From assembly GCF_000157915.1 (NCBI RefSeq), contig NZ_EQ973631.1, forward strand, positions 82,022 through 119,220: a DNA stretch of 37,199 nucleotides, in the 5' to 3' direction. The position numbers were made by a program, and so were the translations under genes. How positions within the stretch are numbered: the stretch's first letter is position 1; the number at the start of each line of letters is the position of its first letter. The stretch is from Phocaeicola coprophilus DSM 18228 = JCM 13818. Lineage in GTDB: Bacteria; Bacteroidota; Bacteroidia; Bacteroidales; Bacteroidaceae. The notes below the pieces were generated by a model, which saw only the letters and a list, made by a program, of their open reading frames with translations, was not told where the DNA came from and did not search any database. Below, piece after piece: positions 16,729 through 23,340 of this stretch.

Positions 16729-16761
16729 ATAAAAGCCAAAGAACTGTTCTTTGGCTTTTAT
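16729..16761. terminator. Two-way terminator between the PspC gene and miaB
   Basis: A 14-base perfect stem (16731-16744 with 16746-16759, AAAAGCCAAAGAAC and its complement) has flanking A/T runs on both sides, so it can end the plus-strand PspC transcript and the minus-strand miaB transcript, whose stop is at 16772. The loop closes tightly; several inner pairs probably open. Confidence 0.78.
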
Positions 16762-16771
16762 TGTATGATAA

Positions 16772-18139
16772 TCAGAGGGCGGTTCCTTTCAGGGTTGCTG
16801 AACTGGAGTCTGTGATCCGTACCTGAACAAAATCTCCGATACGGTGAGTTCCCCGGTCAAACACCACTACCTTATTTTGTTCCGTACGTCCGAAGAGCTG
16901 ATCTTTCGAGCGTTTGGACACTCCTTCCACCAGCACTTCAAATGTTTTTCCGACATCCCTGGCATTGCTTTCTGCCGACAGCTGGTTCTGTAATTCGATC
17001 ATTTCGTTCAGACGACGTATTTTTATTTCTTCAGGAACATCGTCAGGAAGATGCTTGGAGGCATAGGTACCCGGACGTTCCGAATATTTGAACATGAAAG
17101 CAGAGTCGTAAGCACATTCGCGCATCAAGGAGAGAGACATCTGGTGATCTTCTTCCGTTTCGGAATGGAAACCGGAGAAAATATCCGTACTCAAGCCGCA
17201 GTCGGGGATGATACGGCGGATTGCTTCAACTCGTTCCAGATACCATTCGCGGGTATATTTCCGGTTCATCAGTTTCAGAATGCGTGAACTTCCGCTTTGC
17301 ACCGGCAGGTGAATATGCTTGCATACGTTGGGCACTTCGGCAATCACGTGCAGGGTTTCATCGCTCATGTCTTTAGGATGTGAGGTGGTGAAACGGATTC
17401 GCATGCCCGGTACTGACTCGGCAACGAGGCGCAGCAGCATAGGGAAAGTTACCGTCTGTCCGTCACGTTCGAAGCGGTACGAATTGACATTCTGTCCCAG
17501 CAGAGTCACTTCCTTATAGCCTTTCCGCTCCAGGTCATGCACTTCGTTGAGGATACTTTCCACATCACGGCTCCGTTCGCGTCCGCGGGTATAAGGCACG
17601 ATGCAATAATGACAGAAGTTGTTGCAGCCTCGCATGATGGAGACATAACCGGAGATATGGTTTCCGCAGATGCGGGAAGGAATCACATCCCGATAGGTTT
17701 CTGTCGTGGAAAGTTCCACATTAATAGCTTTCTCTCCAGCTTCAACGGCACTGATCAGTTCCGGAAGTGTCAGGTAAGCATCCGGTCCGGCAACCAGATC
17801 TACGTGGTGATGTTCGATCAGGTCATTTTTTACACGTTCAGCCATACATCCCAGCACACCTACGATCAGGTGCTTGCGTTTCTTGCGCAGAGAATGGAAA
17901 AACTCCAGCCGGTTCAGGATCTTCTGCTCTGCGTTGTCGCGGATGGAACAGGTGTTCATGAATACAGCATCTGCTTCTTCCAGCGTTTCGCAGGGAGAAT
18001 AGCCGGCCATTTGCATGATGGAAGCGATGACTTCACTGTCGGCCACGTTCATCTGACAGCCGTAAGTTTCGATGAATAGTTTTTTGTTCTCGTGTTCAGT
18101 TGCAGATTTAAAGTCTGCTCCTGTGCTTTCTTTTGTCAT
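16772..18139 (-). CDS. miaB: tRNA-2-methylthio-N6-dimethylallyladenosine synthase
   Basis: MiaB is a radical-SAM enzyme that adds the methylthio group to i6A37 in tRNAs reading UNN codons. The 455-residue protein has the N-terminal cluster cysteines at C28 (YGCQMN), C63 (NTCSIRD) and C97 (VLGCMAE), and the radical-SAM triad C171, C175 and C178 in RGCNNFCHYCIVPYTRGRE. A C-terminal TRAM domain is visible (FEVLVEGVSKRSKDQLFGRTEQNKVV). The sequence order and the RGRERSR segment identify MiaB rather than RimO or MtaB. It stands alone, with a -7 box 29 bases upstream and a terminator after the stop. Confidence 0.97.
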   Translation of the reverse strand: MTKESTGADFKSATEHENKKLFIETYGCQMNVADSEVIASIMQMAGYSPCETLEEADAVFMNTCSIRDNAEQKILNRLEFFHSLRKKRKHLIVGVLGCMAERVKNDLIEHHHVDLVAGPDAYLTLPELISAVEAGEKAINVELSTTETYRDVIPSRICGNHISGYVSIMRGCNNFCHYCIVPYTRGRERSRDVESILNEVHDLERKGYKEVTLLGQNVNSYRFERDGQTVTFPMLLRLVAESVPGMRIRFTTSHPKDMSDETLHVIAEVPNVCKHIHLPVQSGSSRILKLMNRKYTREWYLERVEAIRRIIPDCGLSTDIFSGFHSETEEDHQMSLSLMRECAYDSAFMFKYSERPGTYASKHLPDDVPEEIKIRRLNEMIELQNQLSAESNARDVGKTFEVLVEGVSKRSKDQLFGRTEQNKVVVFDRGTHRIGDFVQVRITDSSSATLKGTAL

Positions 18140-18167
18140 AGTTTTCTGAAAATTAGTAATTCAGTTG

Positions 18168-18175
18168 CAAAGATA
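18168..18175 (-). promoter_or_regulatory. -7 box of miaB
   Basis: The minus strand reads TATCTTTG 29 bases upstream of the miaB start. A -33 element is not obvious. The site is back to back with the promoter of the plus-strand gene at 18265. Confidence 0.42.
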
Positions 18176-18205
18176 TGGCTTTTCGGGTTAACTTCCATAA
18201 AAGGG

Positions 18206-18236
18206 TTAGGATATATGGAAATAATTTGTATCTTTA
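18206..18236 (+). promoter_or_regulatory. Promoter of the small membrane protein / CoA transferase pair
   Basis: TTAG (18206-18209) and TATCTTTA (18229-18236) are 19 bases apart, each one base from the Bacteroidetes consensus. The start codon of the first gene lies 29 bases on. Confidence 0.48.
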
Positions 18237-18264
18237 CCGGACACTTAACATACTTTGATTAACG

Positions 18265-18633
18265 ATGGATCTGAGTTCACTGATGGAAACCGTCTTTTCG
18301 GTGGGGATTGTTGTTGCCATGGTAGCCCTGGTGGCTTGGCGGCGATACAAAGAAGGGCAGGGCAAGCCTGCTTCGGGGAAACGTGCCGTATCTGCCGGGA
18401 CAGGAAAACGGCCTGTCATGCAGAGACCTGCTGAGAGGGAACCTGTTGAGAAACGTGAACCGATGCCGTCTCAAAAAAAGAAAAGAAATACCCGTCCGGC
18501 CTTTCATGAACCGGAAGCAGTTCCGTCAGCTTCCCGGAAGGCTGAGCCTGAAGATGCGGAGATTCGCCTGAAAACACCGGCAGATGCCCGGAAGGCTTTC
18601 CTCTATTCGGAGATATTCCGTCGGAAATATTGA
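18265..18633 (+). CDS. Small single-pass membrane protein of unknown function
   Basis: This 122-residue protein belongs to no functional family that I recognise. It has one N-terminal membrane helix (about residues 7-25, METVFSVGIVVAMVALVAW), then a basic, Pro/Glu-rich and probably disordered stretch (KRPVMQRPAEREPVEKREP), and a compact end PADARKAFLYSEIFRRKY that looks like the conserved element. The layout suggests an inner-membrane anchor with a cytosolic tail. It has its own promoter and is followed after 42 bases by the CoA transferase, so the two may be cotranscribed. Coding is supported by position, codon use and the well-formed C-terminus. Confidence 0.75.
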   Translation: MDLSSLMETVFSVGIVVAMVALVAWRRYKEGQGKPASGKRAVSAGTGKRPVMQRPAEREPVEKREPMPSQKKKRNTRPAFHEPEAVPSASRKAEPEDAEIRLKTPADARKAFLYSEIFRRKY

Positions 18634-18675
18634 ATGCAACTACTGAAATAACCAAATACTAATACCTTAAATACC

Positions 18676-20172
18676 ATGAGTTTCAATTTTATTACAGCAG
18701 CTGAAGCTGCCAGTCTGATCAAAGATGGAGAGATTATCGGCCTGAGCGGTTTTACACCGGCAGGCAGTCCGAAAGCAGTTACCGCCGAACTGGCGAAGAT
18801 CGCAGAAGAAAAGCACGCTCGCGGAGAACAGTTTCAGGTTGGAGTGATTACCGGTGCTTCAACGGGAGATTCCTGTGACGGTGTCCTGACCCGTGCTCAT
18901 GCATTGAAGTTTCGTGCTCCTTATACAACCAATACTGACTTTCGTAAAGCAGTTAATAGTGGAGAAATAAATTATACGGATATTCACCTGTCTCAGGTTG
19001 CCCAGCGTTTACGTTCCGGTTTCCTGGGACATGTAAGTACAGCCATTGTCGAGGCATGTGAAATTACGGAAGACGGACGTATTTACCTGACGGCGGGAGT
19101 TGGTATTACCCCGACCATTGCCCGGCTGGCAGACAAGGTTATCGTAGAATTGAATGCGGCTCACAGCAAAGCGCTGATCGGTATGCATGACCTGTATGAG
19201 ATGGAACGCCCGCCTTTCCGCCGTCCGGTTCCCATTGTACATCCAAGTGACCGGATCGGGCTGCCTTACATTCAGGTTGATCCTTCGAAGATTGTTGGTG
19301 TTGTAGAAGTAAACATTCCCGATGAGGCCCGCGGTTTTCATGATCCGGACCCGATTACAGACCGTATCGGCCAGAATGTTGCCGAATTCCTGGCATCGGA
19401 TCTGAAGAAAGGAATCATTCCTTCTACCTTCCTTCCCTTGCAGTCCGGAGTGGGAAATATTGCCAATGCAGTGTTGAGTGCACTGGGAAAGGACTCCAGT
19501 ATTCCGCCGTTTGAAATGTATACGGAGGTGATTCAGAATTCCGTGATCAAGCTGATCAAGGAAGGACGCATCAAGTTTGGAAGTACCTGCTCGCTGAGTG
19601 TAACAAACGATTGCCTGCAGGATATCTATGATCACATGGATTTCTTCCGCCACAAGCTGGTACTCCGTCCGTCGGAGATATCCAACTGTCCTGAAGTCGT
19701 GCGTCGTCTGGGAGTTATTACCATGAATACCGCCATTGAAGCCGATATCTATGGAAATGTGAACTCCACTCACATTTGCGGAACAAAGATGATGAACGGT
19801 ATCGGCGGTTCGGGAGACTTTACCCGCAGTGCTTATATCTCTATCTTCTCTTGTCCGTCGACAGCGAAGGGAGGATGCATCAGTTCTATCGTGCCGATGG
19901 TTTCCCATCTGGATCACAGCGAACATTCCGTGAACGTCATCATTACCGAACAGGGTATTGCAGATTTGCGTGGAAAGAGCCCGATGGAACGCGCACAGGC
20001 AGTCATTGAAAACTGCGCACATCCTGACTATAAGCAATTGTTGTGGGATTATCTGAAGATTTCCACCAAGGGACAGACCAGCCATTGCCTGTCGGCTGCG
20101 CTGGGCATGCACCAGGTATTCCTTGAAAAAGGCGATATGCGTCTGACTGACTGGGCAGACCTTCACCGGTAA
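18676..20172 (+). CDS. Acetyl-CoA hydrolase/transferase family enzyme, probable succinate CoA-transferase
   Basis: This 498-residue cytosolic enzyme moves CoA between short acyl acids. It matches the Cat1/YgfH/AarC branch: N-terminal GLSGFTPAGSPKAV, the catalytic glutamate in FEMYTEVIQ (about residue 284), and the CoA-site glycine loop GIGGSGDFTRSA (376-387) with ITEQGIADLRG near the end. In succinate- and propionate-producing Bacteroides such an enzyme would exchange CoA between propionyl-CoA and succinate or between acetyl-CoA and succinate. The sequence does not decide between these acids. It ends 20 bases before a strong two-way terminator. Confidence 0.92.
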   Translation: MSFNFITAAEAASLIKDGEIIGLSGFTPAGSPKAVTAELAKIAEEKHARGEQFQVGVITGASTGDSCDGVLTRAHALKFRAPYTTNTDFRKAVNSGEINYTDIHLSQVAQRLRSGFLGHVSTAIVEACEITEDGRIYLTAGVGITPTIARLADKVIVELNAAHSKALIGMHDLYEMERPPFRRPVPIVHPSDRIGLPYIQVDPSKIVGVVEVNIPDEARGFHDPDPITDRIGQNVAEFLASDLKKGIIPSTFLPLQSGVGNIANAVLSALGKDSSIPPFEMYTEVIQNSVIKLIKEGRIKFGSTCSLSVTNDCLQDIYDHMDFFRHKLVLRPSEISNCPEVVRRLGVITMNTAIEADIYGNVNSTHICGTKMMNGIGGSGDFTRSAYISIFSCPSTAKGGCISSIVPMVSHLDHSEHSVNVIITEQGIADLRGKSPMERAQAVIENCAHPDYKQLLWDYLKISTKGQTSHCLSAALGMHQVFLEKGDMRLTDWADLHR

Positions 20173-20192
20173 AGATATTCCGTAAAATAAAC

Positions 20193-20245
20193 AAGCCCTG
20201 CGTTTCCCGGATTGGGTTTCCTTGAAACGCAGGGCTTTATTTTTC
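20193..20245. terminator. Two-way terminator between CoA transferase and beta-galactosidase
   Basis: A 14-base perfect stem (20193-20206 with 20224-20237, AAGCCCTGCGTTTC and its complement) is followed on the plus strand by TATTTTTC, and on the minus strand by GTTTATTTTA. The two genes converge on it. Confidence 0.82.
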
Positions 20246-20260
20246 ACTTGAGAGAGAGGA

Positions 20261-22774
20261 TTATTTCTCTTGCTCTGTAGTAATGGTCAGTGTCTGTTTC
20301 TTCAGACCTTTAGCCGTAGCTTCCAGCGTAATGGTTCCTGCTTCTTCCGTTGACTGGACGATAGCCGTCATCATTCCGTTGAATACTTTCATGCGTGGCG
20401 TCTGGAATGATTCCAGAGAAGTCGGGTCTCCGTTTGCTCCGGCACGGTAAGTACCCTTTCCTTTTACCCGGAACGAGATCTGATTGTCTGCATGCGGGCA
20501 GAGGTTGCCGTCTTTATCCACAACCTTTACGGTTACGAATGAAAGGTCTTTTCCGTCAGCCTTGATTGTGCTGCGGTCGGCAACGAGTTCAATGTGATGA
20601 GGCTTGCCGGCTGTATGGATTTCTTTTTCAGCCACTGCCTTGCCATTCTTGTCGTAAGCTACAACCTTTACGGTACCCGGTTCATACTTGGTATCCATCC
20701 ACATCAGGCGGTAACGTTTCTGGCGTTTAAGGCTGGCCATGGAAGCAGAGTCAGCACTGTTTTCGATGGTAACCGAGAGATCTTTCGTACGTTTTCCCTG
20801 GCTCTTGCCGTTGATGAACAGCTCTGCCGAAGGATAGTTGGTATAGACAAAGACCGGAGTAACTTCTCCTTCGCGTCCTTCCCAGTTCCAGTGGGGCAGG
20901 ATATGCAGGGTTTCTGCATTCTTGTTCCAGTGGCTGCGGTAGAGGTAGTAGCGGTCTTTCGGGAGTCCTGCCAGGTCAATGATACCGAAGAGAGAAGAAT
21001 GGCTGGGCCAGTCTGAATAGTAAGGAGTCGGTTCACCCAGATAATCGAATCCGGTCCATACGAATTCACCGATGCAATAAGGAAGGTCGTCATGCTGGAT
21101 GAAGTCGTCTTCGGGCAGGTTTGACCAGCTGCAGTGTTCCACGTCATAAGAAGAAGCCTGATGGTCGTCATACTTAGCCATCGAACGTCTTTCTACGGGG
21201 AACTTGTACACACCGCGTGAGCTGAGGGTAGATGCAGTTTCGCTTCCCAGAATGATTTCCTGCGGAAGTTTCTTATAATTTTCCAGATATTTGTGCGGAC
21301 GATAGTTGAATCCCGGTACATCGAGTACGGCAGCCATGTTGTTGTTGACTACAGCGTCGGGTACATCCATACCCTGTGTGACCGGACGTGTCGGGTCTTC
21401 GCGGTGGCAGATGTCCTGAAGCATGCGTGTCAGTTTCGGGCCGCGGTTGCCGTTCCATTGGTCGGGTACCTCGTTACCGATGCACCACATGACGATACTC
21501 GGGTTGTTGCGGAAGTGACGGAGCAGGTTTGTCAGGTCACGTTCCACCCATTCGTCGAACACTTTGTGGTAACCGTTTTCCACTTTTGCTGATTTCCATT
21601 CGTCGAATGATTCAGCCATTACCATCATACCCATTTCGTCGCAGGCAGCGATCAGTTCGTTGGACGGCATGTTGTGCGACGTACGGATGGCGTTACATCC
21701 CATGTCTTTCAGCATGCGGATCTGGCGGCGTATGCCTGCCTCGTTGGAAACACCTCCCAACGGTCCGAGGTCGTGATGGTTACATACTCCGCGGAACTTC
21801 AGCGGTTCTCCATTCAGGAAGAAGCCTTTTCCGGCAATGATTTCCACGGAACGGACACCGAAACGGGTTGTATAAGTATCTTTCAGTGTTTCGCCTTCGT
21901 AGATTTTGGATTCGGCAGTATAGAGTGCGGGAGTATCCGGAGTCCAGAGAGACGGATGCTCGATGATGAATTCCTGTTCAAACTGTTTTCCGGTGAAAGT
22001 TGTGCCCTGCTGTTTTCCCTGAGCCACCACTTTGCCGTCGGCATCCTTCAGCTCGGTAACGATGGTATAGTCAGTCAGCTTCTTTCCTTCCGGCATTTCC
22101 AGACTGGTTGCCAGACATACTTTCGCATATTCCTTCTTGACAACGGGAGTTGTCAGGTGAGTTCCCCATACGGGAACATAAGCATCTCCGGTCACGATGA
22201 CACGTACGTTGCGGTAAAGTCCCGCACCCGGATACCAGCGTGAGGATTCTGTTTCGTTTTCAAGGCGTACGGCCAGTACATTCTTTCCGTCCGCATTCAG
22301 GTAAGGCGTTGCGTCAATCTGGAAAGCATTGTAACCGTAGGGCCAGTAACCTGCTTCTTTTCCGTTGACATAAACGCGTGCATGACTCATGGCTCCGTCG
22401 AAAAGCAGGATACATTTACCGCCTTTCGTCATCTGAGGTGTGCTGAAGGTTGTACGATACCATCCTACACCTACAAACGGAAGTCCTCCGGTTCGTCCGG
22501 CATGTTCCATGGCTGCTGTCTGTCCGTCCTGAGCAATGGCTGTGTGCTGTTTGTCATTTTCAATGCTGAACGGTCCGTAAATCGCCCAGTCGTGAGGTAC
22601 GGTCACATTCTGCCATTTTTTATCATCCCATTGAGACTGACTGAAACCTTTGTTGTCTTCACGGGTGAATTTCCATCCTTTTTCCAGTAACATTTCCTGT
22701 CGCTGTTGTGCGTTTCCTGCGGCGGGGAGCAGCATGGAAAGCATGAAAAGGCAAGCTAGTCGGTTAATTTTCAT
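20261..22774 (-). CDS. Secreted glycoside hydrolase family 2 beta-galactosidase
   Basis: This enzyme hydrolyses beta-linked, probably galactosyl, residues in the periplasm. I place the start at 22774 (MKINRLACLFMLSMLLPAAG), which gives an 837-residue protein with a signal peptide cleaved near GNAQQ; the upstream 66 in-frame codons include promoter sequence. The order is sugar-binding jelly roll (to about 220), immunoglobulin-like domain (to about 330), TIM barrel with acid/base Glu435 in WCIGNEVPDQW and nucleophile Glu512 in LGSETAS, a DUF4982-like domain (VYTNYPSAELFINGKSQGKR), and a C-terminal Ig/invasin-like domain (HHIELVADRSTIKADGKDL). It stands alone, without susCD or a regulator beside it. 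Galactosidase versus glucuronidase or mannosidase is judged only by likeness. Confidence 0.92.
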   Translation of the reverse strand: MKINRLACLFMLSMLLPAAGNAQQRQEMLLEKGWKFTREDNKGFSQSQWDDKKWQNVTVPHDWAIYGPFSIENDKQHTAIAQDGQTAAMEHAGRTGGLPFVGVGWYRTTFSTPQMTKGGKCILLFDGAMSHARVYVNGKEAGYWPYGYNAFQIDATPYLNADGKNVLAVRLENETESSRWYPGAGLYRNVRVIVTGDAYVPVWGTHLTTPVVKKEYAKVCLATSLEMPEGKKLTDYTIVTELKDADGKVVAQGKQQGTTFTGKQFEQEFIIEHPSLWTPDTPALYTAESKIYEGETLKDTYTTRFGVRSVEIIAGKGFFLNGEPLKFRGVCNHHDLGPLGGVSNEAGIRRQIRMLKDMGCNAIRTSHNMPSNELIAACDEMGMMVMAESFDEWKSAKVENGYHKVFDEWVERDLTNLLRHFRNNPSIVMWCIGNEVPDQWNGNRGPKLTRMLQDICHREDPTRPVTQGMDVPDAVVNNNMAAVLDVPGFNYRPHKYLENYKKLPQEIILGSETASTLSSRGVYKFPVERRSMAKYDDHQASSYDVEHCSWSNLPEDDFIQHDDLPYCIGEFVWTGFDYLGEPTPYYSDWPSHSSLFGIIDLAGLPKDRYYLYRSHWNKNAETLHILPHWNWEGREGEVTPVFVYTNYPSAELFINGKSQGKRTKDLSVTIENSADSASMASLKRQKRYRLMWMDTKYEPGTVKVVAYDKNGKAVAEKEIHTAGKPHHIELVADRSTIKADGKDLSFVTVKVVDKDGNLCPHADNQISFRVKGKGTYRAGANGDPTSLESFQTPRMKVFNGMMTAIVQSTEEAGTITLEATAKGLKKQTLTITTEQEK

Positions 22775-22808
22775 CTGATAAGTATTGAGGTTAATGATAT
22801 ATTTTTCA

Positions 22809-22816
22809 CAAATATA
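22809..22816 (-). promoter_or_regulatory. -7 box of the GH2 beta-galactosidase
   Basis: The minus strand reads TATATTTG, an exact TAnnTTTG match, 34 bases before the chosen GH2 start. A TTTTC stretch about 19 bases upstream (22836-22840) may serve as -33. The position supports the start at 22774. Confidence 0.45.
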
Positions 22817-22940
22817 GCGATATTCTTTTAATAATGAAAAGATAGATGGCTTATCTCTTGTCTGGAAGAGCCATGGTGTCCTTTTTCCTTTGTCCGGTCG
22901 TCTGGCGGGGAAGACCGGTCCGTTTGCCTGAATACCACGA

Positions 22941-23160
22941 GAGAAAACAGCTGTTTTGGGCTGACGAAACAAGTGTTTCCCCTCGTGGAATTTTTTGTTT
23001 TATCCTGGAGAAACTTTTGTTTCTTGCTGATGAAACTCTTGTTTTGTCTAGAAGAAACTTTTGTTTTCTGCTGGTGGAACTTTTATTTTCACTAAGTGGA
23101 ACTCTTATTTTCACCAGGTGGATCTTTTGTTTTTACCGGATGAAACGTCTCTTTTCTCCT
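22941..23160. repeat. Ten-unit 22-bp array of phased dyads
   Basis: Ten units follow one another, seven of them exactly 22 bases (23007-23160). Each carries a dyad of the form GAAAC-N4-GTTTC or a decayed version; the clearest are AAAACAGCTGTTTT, GAAACAAGTGTTTC (22966-22979) and GAAACTTTTGTTTC (23010-23023). I measured dyad centres at 22950.5, 22972.5, 22994.5, 23016.5, 23038.5, 23060.5, 23082.5, 23104.5, 23126.5 and 23148.5, a strict 22.0-base step, although unit sequences differ. Spacers vary more than the dyad half-sites. The array lies between a GH2 gene reading away and leuS, and no gene explains it. Confidence 0.85.
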
Positions 23161-23260
23161 GACGTTGCAGCCTGAATGACCTGAGGAAAAGGCTTCATCC
23201 TTTCGGACAATCCTGTTACTTTAATAGTCTTGTTGCGGAAATTAAGCTGTTTCTCTGAGG

Positions 23261-23288
23261 TTTTATTCCCGAACTCTTGCTATCTTTG
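23261..23288 (+). promoter_or_regulatory. Promoter of leuS
   Basis: TATCTTTG (23281-23288) is an exact -7 match with TTTT (23261-23264) 16 bases upstream as a weak -33. The leader would be about 45 bases, too short for a T-box. Confidence 0.5.
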
Positions 23289-23340
23289 CGAATGTTTTGT
23301 AAAGACAATAGAAATCAAATAAATATATTATTAAGCCGCT

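Larger units (their letters stand above)
22775..23340. other. 566-bp gene-free stretch between GH2 gene and leuS
   Basis: It holds the GH2 promoter (22809-22816), an unremarkable part with a small CCGGTC/GACCGG inverted repeat (about 22893-22918), the ten-unit 22-bp dyad array (22941-23160), and the leuS promoter (23261-23288). Both strands have open frames across the array, but these follow from the repeat lacking stop codons and its 22-bp period shifts frame every unit, so a repeat protein is not encoded. Confidence 0.75.

Noticed and set aside
19009..20247. A 412-codon open frame on the minus strand opposite the CoA transferase
   Set aside because: It lies entirely antisense to a well-supported gene, has no recognisable domain, and its composition (many His, Cys and Arg) is that of a shadow frame.
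22775..22972. Upstream extension of the GH2 protein to an ATG at 22972
   Set aside because: It would bury the signal peptide 66 residues inside and span the promoter box at 22809-22816 and part of the dyad array.
22941..23160. CRISPR array
   Set aside because: There are no unique spacers between constant repeats; every base belongs to a degenerate 22-base unit, and no cas gene is nearby.
22846..23175. Open frames on both strands across the 22-bp array, which could be read as a repeat protein
   Set aside because: A 22-base period shifts frame each unit, so no amino-acid repeat results; the frames stay open only because the units lack stops.
23289..23340. T-box or leader-peptide control of leuS
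   Set aside because: The predicted leader is only about 50 bases and has no T-box core or leucine-rich peptide.
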